Assembly: GCF_003130405.1 (NCBI RefSeq)
Contig: NZ_QEAS01000025.1
Location: 90 to 59,333, forward strand
Direction of reading: 5' to 3'
Source of the DNA: Pararcticibacter amylolyticus
GTDB taxonomy: Bacteria; Bacteroidota; Bacteroidia; Sphingobacteriales; Sphingobacteriaceae
Length of the DNA: 59,244 nt
The notes under the pieces are model-generated. The model ran no database searches and had not been told where the DNA came from. It saw only the letters and a program-made list of their open reading frames with translations. A program made the translations under genes and the position numbers. Of the stretch, positions 1 to 8,731 are shown piece after piece. Within the stretch, counting starts at the first letter, position 1. The number at the start of each line of letters is the position of its first letter.

Positions 1-548
1 TTATAAAGTTCACGATAAGGGAGTTAATTGAGAAGCAAAAAGATTAATTTGTAAAGGATATAAATAGCAGAAAAAGAGTGTAGTAGAGAGAAAGTGGCAT
101 GGTGGAGGTAAGTGGGCTTGGAGCGTGTTGCTTTACTAAAAGAGCAGAAAAGGAACAGAAATGCCAGGTTTAGCATCAAAAACGTGGACTTTGGGTAGAT
201 TTGCTGCTGGAGTTGGATGGGGGCATACAGCGTCGAAGTTAAGAGCTTACCCCTTTCGGGGGAATACGCAGTAACTTTTAACCGGCACCTTTTAGTCCAC
301 CTGTGTTGGAGTTATCGCTTGTGAATGACAAAAATATGCTAATCAAAGATTTCTCATTTTAGATCTGTCACACATTTTATTAAAAAAGAGCTTTTGATTG
401 ACGATAACCAGATAAGCGGCGATACCGGGCTGGGTATTTTAAAAACAGTGCCCGGCTTCGGTAGAATGAAAAGATCCTATCCTGAGCAACCGGCAGCAAA
501 AGTAGCATTACACTCAAAATAGCTTTGCCGGATGAAACCGACCGCCAC
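1..548. other. Non-coding or degraded left edge
   Basis: No convincing gene is visible. One open frame of 37 codons starts with ATG at 161 and ends at 274, but it has no recognisable motif and no clear promoter. The rest is AT-rich with stops in all frames. The last part holds only the end of the AraC gene that follows on the minus strand. Confidence 0.5.
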
Positions 549-1433
549 TCAATTAAAAGGCTTCCTGAATTCCAGGGATGTTTGATTGGTACGATTCAGG
601 CGATAGTTCGTGGGTGTGACGTGATACTTGTCGTGGAAACTTTTGGTAAAATTCGCCAAGTCATTAAATCCACATTGAAAAGCAATCTCCTTAATCCGTT
701 CAGTTGAAACCAGAAGCAGTTCAGCAGCTTTTTCAAGCCGTTGGGTTTTAATGTAATTAGCGGGAGTATCGTTGTATAGTTTTGCGAATTCCCGTTTAAA
801 CGAAGAGACACTCAGATTATTCTGCTGAGCCAGTTCTTCAACCGAAAGCTGGGAAAACAGGTTGGCCTCTATTATTTGCCGGAAAGTATAACTTGCCGGT
901 GAAAAAAGCTGGGAGAATATTACTTGTACCGCTTCGGCACTGGATGTCTGCGACAATAGAAGAATAATCTCCTTTAATTTCAGAACCAGGATATCCTCAT
1001 TGACCAAAGATGGATTCTTAAAATAAAACAACAATCCCTCCACGTATTTTTGGATCAAATAGTCGTTATTTATTACCTGAGCCGACTTATTAGAAATTAT
1101 TGTTTTTGGAGCTTGAAGTAATAATGGCATTTCCCGGCCATAGATCCTCTTTAAGATATCCGGGTGGAAATTAACAATAACGATTTCGTTTGGGGTACCG
1201 GAACTTAAACCGCTTATTTTTTTTCCGGAGCTTATGCAATTTAGAAATAACGAATGTTTACAAGGAATACTTACCTGTTCATCATCCAGTTCGTATTGCA
1301 TTTCCCCCTCCAGCATATACAAAAAACAGGCGTTGTCGGTAATTGGCATATCAAATGCAAACGGCGCCTTTAACAAGATCTTTTGTACCACCGATTTTCC
1401 AAACAAGTCGTATTTTTTATGATCAATTATCAT
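549..1433 (-). CDS. AraC family transcriptional regulator
   Basis: DNA-binding regulator of about 294 residues. The last 100 or so residues form the two helix-turn-helix units of the AraC/XylS family: LSVEELAQQNNLSVSSFKRE is the first recognition unit, and IKEIAFQCGFNDLANFTKSF is the second. The N-terminal half is a cupin-like sensing domain (a LEGEMQYELDDEQVSI stretch). The frame is open 51 codons further upstream, but that part is Cys- and Leu-rich and unlike the family, so the ATG at 1433 (MIIDHKKYDLFGK) is preferred. It lies 67 nt downstream of a small membrane protein gene on the same strand and may be co-transcribed. The inducer and targets cannot be read from the sequence. Confidence 0.88.
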   Translation of the reverse strand: MIIDHKKYDLFGKSVVQKILLKAPFAFDMPITDNACFLYMLEGEMQYELDDEQVSIPCKHSLFLNCISSGKKISGLSSGTPNEIVIVNFHPDILKRIYGREMPLLLQAPKTIISNKSAQVINNDYLIQKYVEGLLFYFKNPSLVNEDILVLKLKEIILLLSQTSSAEAVQVIFSQLFSPASYTFRQIIEANLFSQLSVEELAQQNNLSVSSFKREFAKLYNDTPANYIKTQRLEKAAELLLVSTERIKEIAFQCGFNDLANFTKSFHDKYHVTPTNYRLNRTNQTSLEFRKPFN

Positions 1434-1500
1434 ATCGGAAAGCCACAAGTACAAAAATAAAAAAATGGAATGGACAGCCAATTTTAACTTTGCCGCTGGC

Positions 1501-1983
1501 TCATCTAACAGCCCTTCGTTGTTGTATATATTGATATACTGAACCCACAACAAACAGCATGAACAACACAAGCAGCGTTTTAGCAATTACCGGATCGGTG
1601 GCATTCTTAGCCAGGGGATGCCCTACGGGAACCCGGGTGAACGTCTCATTGACAGTGGGAATCAGAGACAGGAAAAAACTCAGAGAGAGCAGAAAGTTTT
1701 CGAAATAACGGGCTCTCTTACTCTCTTTTTTTCTGGCAGAAAACCAGAATGCCGTTATGACTAAGGCAAAAATAAACAATGAAAAAATATGCCCCGGATT
1801 AAAGCCCCCATGCTTGGAAAGCCCCAATGCGGTCAGGGCGGTGATCACCGTACCATAAAAATATATTTTCCCCGTTAACAGGGACAATTCAATTTTACCA
1901 AACCGTACAAATGAAATAAGTGCGGCTACTATGGCCGTAATACCGATGATAGTGTGAAAAATCCCTAAAGTCGTTAGTCCCAT
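1501..1983 (-). CDS. Small integral membrane protein (DUF2306-like)
   Basis: A 160-residue protein with four or five hydrophobic segments, roughly residues 5-25, 42-58, 65-85, 95-112 and 133-152. The short basic loop ARKKESKRARYFE lies between segments three and four. The layout resembles the DUF2306 type of predicted membrane proteins common in Bacteroidota, but I see no residue that fixes a function. It is followed by the AraC regulator on the same strand, so the two may form a unit in which the membrane protein is a target or partner. Confidence 0.7.
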   Translation of the reverse strand: MGLTTLGIFHTIIGITAIVAALISFVRFGKIELSLLTGKIYFYGTVITALTALGLSKHGGFNPGHIFSLFIFALVITAFWFSARKKESKRARYFENFLLSLSFFLSLIPTVNETFTRVPVGHPLAKNATDPVIAKTLLVLFMLFVVGSVYQYIQQRRAVR

Positions 1984-2518
1984 GAGTTTGTTTTTATTTA
2001 CAAAAATGGCAGTTACAGGGATCGTTCATTTTGTAGATTTGTTCATTTATTTGGCAATTTTGTCCAGAAATAACCAGGAACGATAGTTAAAAACAAGTTC
2101 AGTTAATTAGATGGAGCTGAATCACATTCCTCTCTACAGCCCGGGATCAAACTTAAACGACCTTCACTGTTTTTATAGGGGGCTAAGCCAGACAGCTCCT
2201 TTATTGAATTAGTTTTTAATGATTGGATGGTTGCAATCGGAAAAGACCTGGAGTTAACAGGAATAAATTTGACGTTAGACTGCCCCCTGTCTATTTTATT
2301 TCTGGATGAACAGAGAATAGCATATAGGTAACACCGGGGAAGATACGTAACGCCCATTTTAGCGCTCAGTGAAGGGGAGGAAAAATGTCAATTACTCCTA
2401 TTCAGGCCTATGAAATTATTTGCTTAGCCTACAGGTTTGGATCGGAGCCTATTCCACAATTTCCGGACTGATTCATCAAATGGCTGTTGCAGATCCGCAT
2501 TGTGTGACCAAAAACAAA
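1984..2518. other. Intergenic region without a supported gene
   Basis: About 530 nt between the membrane protein and the tRNA terminator. An 84-codon minus-strand frame (2103-2357) exists, but it has a mixed, low-complexity composition, no domain and no promoter, so it is not called. No repeat or RNA structure stands out. Confidence 0.45.
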
Positions 2519-2550
2519 TGAGGCTGTTAGATTTGACTCTAACAGCCTCA
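2519..2550 (-). terminator. Rho-independent terminator of the tRNA gene
   Basis: Perfect 12-bp stem (TGAGGCTGTTAG and its complement) with an 8-nt loop, just downstream of the tRNA on the minus strand. On that strand it is followed by a T-rich run (CATTTGTTTTTGG). Confidence 0.85.
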
Positions 2551-2558
2551 TTTCCAAG

Positions 2559-2632
2559 TAGCGGGGAGCAGGATCGAACTGCCGACCTCAGGGTTATGAA
2601 TCCTGCGCTCTAACCATCTGAGCTACCCCGCC
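2559..2632 (-). tRNA. tRNA-Met (anticodon CAU)
   Basis: The minus strand folds into a 74-nt cloverleaf. The acceptor is GGCGGGG paired with CCCCGCT, the last pair being a G-U wobble, and the discriminator is A. The D-arm is GCTCAGATGGTTAGAGC, the anticodon loop contains CAT, and the T-arm is CGGCAGTTCGATCCTG. The 3' CCA is not encoded. CAU could also be a lysidine-modified isoleucine tRNA, but the body resembles elongator tRNA-Met. A strong terminator follows directly. Confidence 0.93.
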
Positions 2633-2760
2633 GTTATTCCTCAATCTGAAGGATGTATGAAAGTACCCTTTCAAAATTGAGTTGCAAATATAGTTTAAAA
2701 TACTTTTCTTTAGAAAATAAATCTAAAAAAAGCACTGCGGTAACTTATACCCCACAAGAA

Positions 2761-3141
2761 ATGTCTGAAAAAAAGAAGATTACACTAGAATACGAAGTTA
2801 ACTCATCTCCAAAAATCCTGTTCGGCTTCTTAAGTGAGCCAAATGGCCTGTCACAGTGGTTTGCAGATGAGGTAATATACAGGGATCAGATATTTATTTT
2901 TATATGGGACGGGGAAGAACACAAAGCCAAACTCGTTACTTCAAAAGAAAATAAGCTTGTCAGGTTTAAGTGGCTGGACGACGACCCCCAGCATTATTTC
3001 GAAATGGAAGTCCTCCAGGACGAACTTACCAACGATGTAGCTCTTGCTATAACAGACTTTGCGCCTGAAGATACCATTGATGAAAGAAAACTTATCTGGG
3101 ACAATCAGATTCAGTATTTAATACGCGTCTTAGGAGTGTAA
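2761..3141 (+). CDS. START-like / SRPBCC domain protein
   Basis: A 126-residue single-domain protein of the SRPBCC (AHSA1/START-like) fold. This is suggested by the N-terminal strand ITLEYEVNSSPKILFGFLSE, the GLSQWFADEV turn, the alternating strands (FIFIWDG, LVRFKWLDD) and a C-terminal amphipathic helix. The upstream frame is open to 2653, but that part is Lys/Ser-rich and unlike the domain, so the ATG at 2761 (MSEKKKITLEYE) is chosen. The fold binds hydrophobic ligands in other members; the ligand here is unknown. The gene lies 27 nt before the lptF-type permease and may be co-expressed with it. Confidence 0.8.
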   Translation: MSEKKKITLEYEVNSSPKILFGFLSEPNGLSQWFADEVIYRDQIFIFIWDGEEHKAKLVTSKENKLVRFKWLDDDPQHYFEMEVLQDELTNDVALAITDFAPEDTIDERKLIWDNQIQYLIRVLGV

Positions 3142-3156
3142 GCGGATAAAAATCGC

Positions 3157-3164
3157 TAATTTTG
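3157..3164 (+). promoter_or_regulatory. -7 promoter element TAATTTTG before the permease
   Basis: Exact match to the Bacteroidetes -7 consensus TAnnTTTG. It ends only 4 nt before the GTG at 3169, so transcription would begin at or within a few bases of the start codon (see findings). Confidence 0.6.
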
Positions 3165-3168
3165 CACG

Positions 3169-4632
3169 GTGAAGAAAGTTCATTTGCTCATAGTAAAGGC
3201 ATTCATACGTCCATTTATTGTGACCTTTTTCATTGTGATGTTTGTATTGTTGATGCTATTTCTCTTCAAATACATTGATGATCTCATAGGAAAAGGGTTT
3301 GAATGGTACGTGATCCTTCAGTTACTCTGGTATGCTTCAGCTACCAACGTAGCAATGGCTCTTCCCTTAGCGATGCTTCTCTCTTCTATCATGACCTTCG
3401 GCAGCCTTGGAGAAAACTACGAGCTTGTCGCCATAAAGTCGGCCGGCATATCCCTGCAAAAAGCAATGATGCCCCTCATCGTTCTGGTCAGTATGCTCAG
3501 CATAGGCGCATTTCTATTCTCTGACTATATGCTACCCGTCGCAAACCTGAAGATGGGATCGCTTTTATATGATGTAAGAAACCAGAAAGCTTCTTTCCTT
3601 ATCGAAGAGGGAGTATTCAACAGCAGCCTCGACGGCTATGCCATAAGGGTTCAGAAAAAAGACCCCGACGGACGCACGCTTCATAATGTCCTGATCTACG
3701 ATCAGAAGAGCACCGATGGAAATGTTGCAACCATCCTGGCCAAAACCGGGCTGATGTATAAGATCGACAACGATCAGACACTTGTACTCCTCCTTAAAGA
3801 TGGAGTCAGATACCTTGAAACTCCCGGAGATAAAGGGTATAACCCACGTCAGCGGTTCACCCGGGTAAGATTTAAAGAAACCGAGCAAAAGTTCGACCTG
3901 TCTGCATTCAAAATGACCAGGACCGATGAGAGCCTGTTTAAGAGTAACTACGCGATGCTCAACTTAAAGCAGCTCAGATATTACCGCGATTCGGTCAGCA
4001 AGCAATCAGACAGTACAGCAAAAGAGGTGGCAACCTATCTGCTTCCAACCTTCAAGCTCTATGGATATTCGAACCAGAAACTACCCGTAGTACCCAAACA
4101 AAAAGTACAGTCTTATAATAAGGACCTGACTGAAATTATCCCGGAGAAAGACCGCTCCTCTGCTATCAGCTATGCGATGAGTGAAGCAAGATCAGTGTCA
4201 GAAACATTGGTTAGCCGGACGGAGGAATACAAAACATACCAGAAAAATATAAGAAGATACATTATAGAGCTTAACCGTAAGTTCACCCTGTCTGTATCTT
4301 GTCTCATCCTGTTTTCTATCGGGGCTCCATTAGGGGCGATCATCCGGAAGGGAGGGCTTGGGCTGCCTGTTGTCATGTCGATCATATTCTTCCTGATCTA
4401 TCATATTATTTCAACAATAGGCGAAAAATCGGGCAGGGAAGGGTCAATATCTCCAGTAATTGGTATGTGGATCGCGATCTTTACACTGGCTCCACTGGGT
4501 GCGTTTTTAACCTATAAGGCAACGAGCGATTCTTCTTTATTTGATATCGATTACTACAAACTCATGCTGCAAAGATTCTTTGCAAGGTTCAGAAAGAAGA
4601 AGACAGGTGCTCAGAACGGAGCACAAGCATAA
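3169..4632 (+). CDS. LptF/LptG family lipopolysaccharide export permease
   Basis: Inner-membrane permease of the YjgP/YjgQ family (487 residues), a subunit type of the LptB2FG complex that extracts LPS from the inner membrane for transport to the outer membrane. Six membrane segments are visible: three in the N-terminal 120 residues, then a long periplasmic beta-rich region (about 125-365), then three near the C-terminus (SVSCLILFSIGAPLGAIIRK and two more). The SIGAPLGAIIRKGGLG stretch is typical of the family. The start is GTG. The partner permease and the LptB ATPase are not in the window. The C-terminal Lys/Arg-rich tail is cytoplasmic. Confidence 0.9.
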   Translation: MKKVHLLIVKAFIRPFIVTFFIVMFVLLMLFLFKYIDDLIGKGFEWYVILQLLWYASATNVAMALPLAMLLSSIMTFGSLGENYELVAIKSAGISLQKAMMPLIVLVSMLSIGAFLFSDYMLPVANLKMGSLLYDVRNQKASFLIEEGVFNSSLDGYAIRVQKKDPDGRTLHNVLIYDQKSTDGNVATILAKTGLMYKIDNDQTLVLLLKDGVRYLETPGDKGYNPRQRFTRVRFKETEQKFDLSAFKMTRTDESLFKSNYAMLNLKQLRYYRDSVSKQSDSTAKEVATYLLPTFKLYGYSNQKLPVVPKQKVQSYNKDLTEIIPEKDRSSAISYAMSEARSVSETLVSRTEEYKTYQKNIRRYIIELNRKFTLSVSCLILFSIGAPLGAIIRKGGLGLPVVMSIIFFLIYHIISTIGEKSGREGSISPVIGMWIAIFTLAPLGAFLTYKATSDSSLFDIDYYKLMLQRFFARFRKKKTGAQNGAQA

Positions 4633-4728
4633 AACGAGTATTTCATCATTCAAAAAGCCGTATTTTTACGGGGGTCTTTTTGCCTCATATTCTCTGATAT
4701 TTGAATTCCATTAAAAAGGGAGAATTCA

Positions 4729-5379
4729 TTGATTAGAATAGTATTAGCAGAAGACCATAATATTGTAAGAAATGGAATCCGCTCCTTACTGGAGGATCAG
4801 CCATGGATTGAGATAGTAGCGGAGGCAATTAATGGTCATCAGGTGATGGAGAAAATCGCAGAAGGATTAAACCCCGATGTAATTCTTGCAGACATTAATA
4901 TGCCGGAATTGGATGGCCTCTCCCTTACTGAAAAGCTGAAAACCTTCATGCCTCAAATAAAGGTATTGATCCTTTCGATGCTTGATCATGAAAAATATGT
5001 AGTGAAGGCCATTAATGCCGGAGCTGCCGGATATCTTTTAAAAAGCATATCAAAAGAAGAACTTCTGTTTGCAATACAACATACAGCAGCGGGCAATAAA
5101 TATATCTGCTCAGATCTTTCCATGAAAATGCTCGCGAGGCTTCCTGTACATTCTTCGTCTTTTGATTCGGATCAGACATCTTCAGCCCAACTTTCAAAAA
5201 GAGAGAAAGAAGTGCTGGCCCTGATCGCCGAAGGATACACAAACTCTGAGATCTCCGACATGCTGTTCACCAGCCGGAGGACGGTTGAAGGCCACAGGCA
5301 GAAGCTAATCGAAAAAACAGGAGCCCGCAATACAGCCGCACTTATTAAATACGCTGTCAAGTCCGGGATCATAGATTAG
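4729..5379 (+). CDS. NarL/FixJ-type response regulator (REC-LuxR)
   Basis: A 216-residue two-domain regulator. The receiver domain (1-120) has the acidic pocket E8-D9, phospho-acceptor D55 in ILADINMPELDG and the conserved K105. The C-terminal LuxR helix-turn-helix (about 153-212) is marked by LSKREKEVLALIAEGYTNSE and TSRRTVEGHRQKL. The start is TTG, preceded by an AAAAAGGGAGA stretch that can serve as a ribosome site. No histidine kinase is adjacent, so the input is unknown. A receiver-only protein lies 0.4 kb downstream. Confidence 0.92.
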   Translation: MIRIVLAEDHNIVRNGIRSLLEDQPWIEIVAEAINGHQVMEKIAEGLNPDVILADINMPELDGLSLTEKLKTFMPQIKVLILSMLDHEKYVVKAINAGAAGYLLKSISKEELLFAIQHTAAGNKYICSDLSMKMLARLPVHSSSFDSDQTSSAQLSKREKEVLALIAEGYTNSEISDMLFTSRRTVEGHRQKLIEKTGARNTAALIKYAVKSGIID

Positions 5380-5446
5380 CCTCAAACAGGTATTTCTGAC
5401 ATAGTGATTTGATATAATTACTCTGTTGCGCAAAAGCACAAACTTC

Positions 5447-5454
5447 TAAATTTG
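5447..5454 (+). promoter_or_regulatory. -7 promoter element TAAATTTG
   Basis: Exact TAnnTTTG match, with a TTG 21 nt upstream (5426) fitting a -33 element. It lies 20 nt before the ATG of the following small gene. Confidence 0.55.
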
Positions 5455-5473
5455 CTATACCCTATTGATACCT

Positions 5474-5767
5474 ATGAAAACGATATTAAAACCGTACGTA
5501 CTCGATTTTTTAAAAAGACAAGGATACCGGTATCTTTTATCAAGAAAAGATTCAGCCAATGACGCCTTCCAGGGATACATCACCTTTATTCCGGCAGTTA
5601 CCAGACCTGTTCCCCTCAGCCCGTGTATAGGATTCGATTCCTGCTTTTATATAGCCGGGGAAGCGGAAGAACTCGAACTCTTGTCAGATCAAAGCCAGAT
5701 CTCAGTCATCCTGGATCATAAAGATACCACCTTACTGAAGAAATATCTGATAGCAATGCCGGGATAA
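5474..5767 (+). CDS. Hypothetical protein
   Basis: A 97-residue soluble protein, not recognised. It starts MKTILKPYVLDFLKRQGY, has a central Pro-rich turn (VTRPVPLSPCIGF) and ends in alternating strand/helix segments. There is no signal peptide or membrane segment. An in-frame TTG exists three codons earlier, but the ATG at 5474 follows the promoter better. It is sandwiched between two response regulators and ends 43 nt before the second, so a role in the same signalling unit is possible but not shown. Confidence 0.6.
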   Translation: MKTILKPYVLDFLKRQGYRYLLSRKDSANDAFQGYITFIPAVTRPVPLSPCIGFDSCFYIAGEAEELELLSDQSQISVILDHKDTTLLKKYLIAMPG

Positions 5768-5810
5768 ATTATGGCATAATATTGTGAAGCATTTCTATAA
5801 CAAAAAAACC

Positions 5811-6182
5811 ATGAAAAAGATACTGGTTCTGGATGACGACACAGCAATGCTGGAAGTACTGGAAGCAGCGTTGGAATACGCCAGCTTCTCGGTCAAAACC
5901 GCGGTACAGTCGGATGCTATTTTCAATGAGATTAAAGAATTTACCCCCGATCTCGTACTTGTAGACTATATCCTCAACGGGGTCAATGGCGGAGAGATTT
6001 GTCATCAGATTAAGTGTAACCCGGACACATCACATATTCCGGTCATCCTTATTTCTGCCTTCCCGCGGGTCTTTTTGTCTCTTGGCGACTACGGCTGCAA
6101 TGCATTCATTCCAAAGCCGTTTGAACTGCTCGACCTGGTTGAGCAAATTAACACCTGCATTCACAGCTCAGCAAACCCTTAA
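5811..6182 (+). CDS. Receiver-only (CheY-like) response regulator
   Basis: A 123-residue stand-alone receiver domain: acidic pocket D8-D9-D10, phospho-acceptor D52 (LVLVDYILNGVNGG), and K102 in FIPKPFEL. There is no output domain, so it must act by protein contact, as CheY-like or phosphorelay proteins do. A GTG nine codons upstream (5784) is an alternative start; the ATG at 5811 begins exactly at the first beta strand (MKKILVLDDD). It is followed by a strong terminator. Confidence 0.9.
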   Translation: MKKILVLDDDTAMLEVLEAALEYASFSVKTAVQSDAIFNEIKEFTPDLVLVDYILNGVNGGEICHQIKCNPDTSHIPVILISAFPRVFLSLGDYGCNAFIPKPFELLDLVEQINTCIHSSANP

Positions 6183-6210
6183 TTTCCATATATTACTTCC
6201 TTAAAACCCC

Positions 6211-6246
6211 TCCCGGATCTCGTTCCTGACGATCCGGGATTTTTTT
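6211..6246 (+). terminator. Rho-independent terminator
   Basis: Stem TCCCGGATC / GATCCGGGA with an 11-nt loop followed by seven T residues, 29 nt after the receiver gene. Confidence 0.9.
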
Positions 6247-6348
6247 CCCCTTTCACCGGTATTTCCCCCGGAAATGCTGTAAATAATTCCAAATTAATCT
6301 TTAAAGAACTGATTTTATACCGATTTTTGCCGGTAAATCAGTTTAGCA

Positions 6349-7536
6349 ATGTATAAAACACTTCAATCAGTACTACAGAAAGAGCTGTTAGAAATAGAAA
6401 ACGCAGGACTTTACAAACGGGAACGAATCATTACATCTCCCCAGGCCGCCGAAATACAGGTTCAGGGAGGCAAAACCGTTATAAACTTCTGTGCTAACAA
6501 TTACCTCGGGTTGTCCTCTAATCCAAAGATCATTGAAGCAGCGAAAGCAGCTATGGACAGTCACGGATACGGACTCTCTTCCGTCAGGTTCATCTGCGGC
6601 ACCCAGGACATTCATAAGGAACTTGAAAAAAAAATAGCCGAATTCCTTGGCATGGAAGACACCATCCTCTATGCAGCTGCCTTTGATGCAAACGGAGGAG
6701 TATTCGAGCCCCTCTTCAATGAGCAGGATGCCATTATTTCGGACGAACTGAACCATGCATCTATCATTGATGGTGTGCGTCTCTGTAAAGCGCAGAGATT
6801 CAGGTATAAGCACGATGACATGCAGGACCTGGAAGAAAAGCTGAAAGCCTCTCAACAGCTCCGTCACAGGATAATTGTTACAGACGGCGCTTTTTCCATG
6901 GATGGCACAATAGCTCAGCTCGACAAAATTTGCGACCTCGCCGATAAATACGAAGCTCTTGTGATGATAGACGAAAGTCACTGTTCCGGATTCATCGGAA
7001 AGACCGGCCGCGGAACACACGAGCATCATGGCGTAATGGACAGGATCGACATTGTGACCGGAACTTTAGGAAAAGCCCTTGGGGGAGCATCCGGAGGTTT
7101 CACTTCCGGTAAAAAGGAAATCATCGATATGCTGAGACAGCGTTCGCGTCCATATCTCTTCTCCAACACACTCGCTCCGGCAATTACAGGCGCTTCCATT
7201 GCGGTGCTCGATATGTTAACCGAAACCACCGAGTTAAGGGACAAGCTCGAGAGGAACACTCTTTATTTTCGTGAGAAAATGACACAGGCAGGTTTCGACA
7301 TTAAGCCCGGCGTTCACCCTATCGTTCCGGTGATGCTCTATGATGCGAAACTTTCGCAGGAATTTGCAGCCAGGATGCTCGAAGAAGGGATCTACGTCAT
7401 CGGATTCTATTATCCGGTAGTACCGCAGGGTAAAGCGCGGATCCGCGTACAAATATCAGCCGGGCACGAACAGGAACACCTTGACAAAGCAATTGCAGCC
7501 TTTACCAAAGTAGGCAAAGACCTCGGAGTGATCTGA
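6349..7536 (+). CDS. kbl: Glycine C-acetyltransferase (2-amino-3-ketobutyrate CoA ligase)
   Basis: PLP enzyme of the alpha-oxoamine synthase family (395 residues, the usual length) that interconverts 2-amino-3-oxobutanoate plus CoA with glycine plus acetyl-CoA, the second step of threonine breakdown. Visible features: the [11 protein letters not shown]-terminal motif, H135 in [10 protein letters not shown], the [13 protein letters not shown]-stacking segment with D208, and the Schiff-base lysine K242 in [14 protein letters not shown]. The family also contains BioF and serine palmitoyltransferase; the overall match and length favour Kbl. Threonine dehydrogenase is not adjacent, but gcvP for glycine use lies 16 kb away. 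Confidence 0.93.
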   Translation: MYKTLQSVLQKELLEIENAGLYKRERIITSPQAAEIQVQGGKTVINFCANNYLGLSSNPKIIEAAKAAMDSHGYGLSSVRFICGTQDIHKELEKKIAEFLGMEDTILYAAAFDANGGVFEPLFNEQDAIISDELNHASIIDGVRLCKAQRFRYKHDDMQDLEEKLKASQQLRHRIIVTDGAFSMDGTIAQLDKICDLADKYEALVMIDESHCSGFIGKTGRGTHEHHGVMDRIDIVTGTLGKALGGASGGFTSGKKEIIDMLRQRSRPYLFSNTLAPAITGASIAVLDMLTETTELRDKLERNTLYFREKMTQAGFDIKPGVHPIVPVMLYDAKLSQEFAARMLEEGIYVIGFYYPVVPQGKARIRVQISAGHEQEHLDKAIAAFTKVGKDLGVI

Positions 7537-7573
7537 AAAGACATCCCGGCAGGTCCCTGACCGATACAATTTA

Positions 7574-7604
7574 AGGGTTGAGTGCCCTCATTGGCCTCAA
7601 CCCT
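7574..7604 (+). other. Hairpin between kbl and pheS
   Basis: 9-bp stem AGGGTTGAG / CTCAACCCT with a 13-nt loop, without a T-run after it. It may be a weak terminator for kbl. It lies upstream of the pheS -7 element, so it is not in the pheS leader. Confidence 0.45.
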
Positions 7605-7627
7605 ATCCCCTCAATATATATTTTTAT

Positions 7628-7635
7628 TAAATTTG
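7628..7635 (+). promoter_or_regulatory. -7 promoter element TAAATTTG before pheS
   Basis: Exact TAnnTTTG match about 50 nt before the pheS start, giving a leader of roughly 40 nt. Confidence 0.6.
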
Positions 7636-7684
7636 CAGCTATACAGGAGATTTTTTTATCCTGGTGCTAAATTCATAAAACAGA

Positions 7685-8719
7685 ATGCAAACTAAAATCA
7701 ATCAATATACAGAAGAGATCAACGCCTTTGAACCAAAGTCAGCTGAAGAACTTGAGTCGTTCAGGATACGGTTCCTGGGCACAAAAGGACTCTTAAAAGA
7801 CCTTTTCGACGAGTTTAAGACGGTCTCCCCTGAGGAAAAGCGGGGATTGGGAAAAGTATTGAATGAATTTAAGAAGCTTGCAGAAGAGAAGCACCAGTCT
7901 TTTAAAGAGCAGTTTGAATCGGGCAACTCCGGTCAGGCCAGCGATCTCGACCTCTCACTGCCCGGAGAAGGCTTTACAATCGGCGGCCGTCATCCTTTGT
8001 CTCTCGTAAGGAAGGAAATTGTAGAGATCTTCAAAAAACTAGGCTTTACCGTTGCAGAAGGGCCCGAGATCGAAGACGACTGGCATAACTTCTCAGCGCT
8101 GAACTTCCCGGAAGAACATCCAGCAAGAGATATGCAGGACACCTTTTTCGTAAAAAAAGATGCCGAAAACGGAGATATCGCCCTTCGCACCCATACATCC
8201 TCTGTTCAGGTACGCATGATGGAGAACGGCAAGCCGCCTTTCAGGGCGATCATGCCGGGCAGGGTATACCGCAACGAGGCCATCTCAGCCAGGGCACACT
8301 GCTTCTTCCACCAGGTTGAAGGACTTTACGTGGATGAGAATGTTTCCTTTGCCGATCTCAAGCAAACACTCTTCTATTTCGTTCAGGAGATGTTTGGAGA
8401 GGGGACTAAAGTAAGGTTCCGTCCTTCTTATTTTCCGTTTACGGAGCCTTCTGCCGAAATGGACATCTCTTGTACTATCTGTAAAGGCGATGGCTGTCCT
8501 CTATGTAAATACTCCGGCTGGGTAGAAATCCTGGGCTGCGGGATGGTAGATCCTAATGTATTGGAGAACTGTGGTATCGACAGCAAAAAGTATACAGGCT
8601 ATGCCTTTGGCATGGGCATTGAACGGATTACCAATCTGAAATATCAGATCAAAGACTTGCGTCTTTTTTCAGAAAACGATGTCCGGTTCCTGAAACAGTT
8701 TCAGAGTGAAATAATCTAA
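7685..8719 (+). CDS. pheS: Phenylalanine-tRNA ligase alpha subunit
   Basis: Class II aminoacyl-tRNA synthetase catalytic subunit (344 residues). The N-terminal coiled-coil tRNA-binding arm (about 1-85) is followed by the catalytic core. Motif 2 is seen around FRAIMPGRVYRNEAISARAH, the Phe-pocket segment around FRPSYFPFTEPSAEMD, and motif 3 in GYAFGMGIERITNLKY. A Cys-rich stretch (CTICKGDGCPLCKYSGW) is typical of this subfamily. The beta subunit pheT is not adjacent, so the genes are split in this organism. Confidence 0.96.
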   Translation: MQTKINQYTEEINAFEPKSAEELESFRIRFLGTKGLLKDLFDEFKTVSPEEKRGLGKVLNEFKKLAEEKHQSFKEQFESGNSGQASDLDLSLPGEGFTIGGRHPLSLVRKEIVEIFKKLGFTVAEGPEIEDDWHNFSALNFPEEHPARDMQDTFFVKKDAENGDIALRTHTSSVQVRMMENGKPPFRAIMPGRVYRNEAISARAHCFFHQVEGLYVDENVSFADLKQTLFYFVQEMFGEGTKVRFRPSYFPFTEPSAEMDISCTICKGDGCPLCKYSGWVEILGCGMVDPNVLENCGIDSKKYTGYAFGMGIERITNLKYQIKDLRLFSENDVRFLKQFQSEII

Positions 8720-8731
8720 TGTATCAAACCT

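Noticed and set aside
161-274. 37-codon open frame near the left edge
   Set aside because: No motif or promoter; the surrounding DNA looks degraded, and a short frame of this size is expected by chance.
2103-2357. 84-codon minus-strand open frame
   Set aside because: Mixed composition, no domain, no promoter, no conserved-looking segment; treated as chance.
7574-7604. Attenuator of pheS
   Set aside because: The hairpin lies upstream of the pheS -7 element, so it is not in the pheS leader, and there is no Phe-rich leader peptide.
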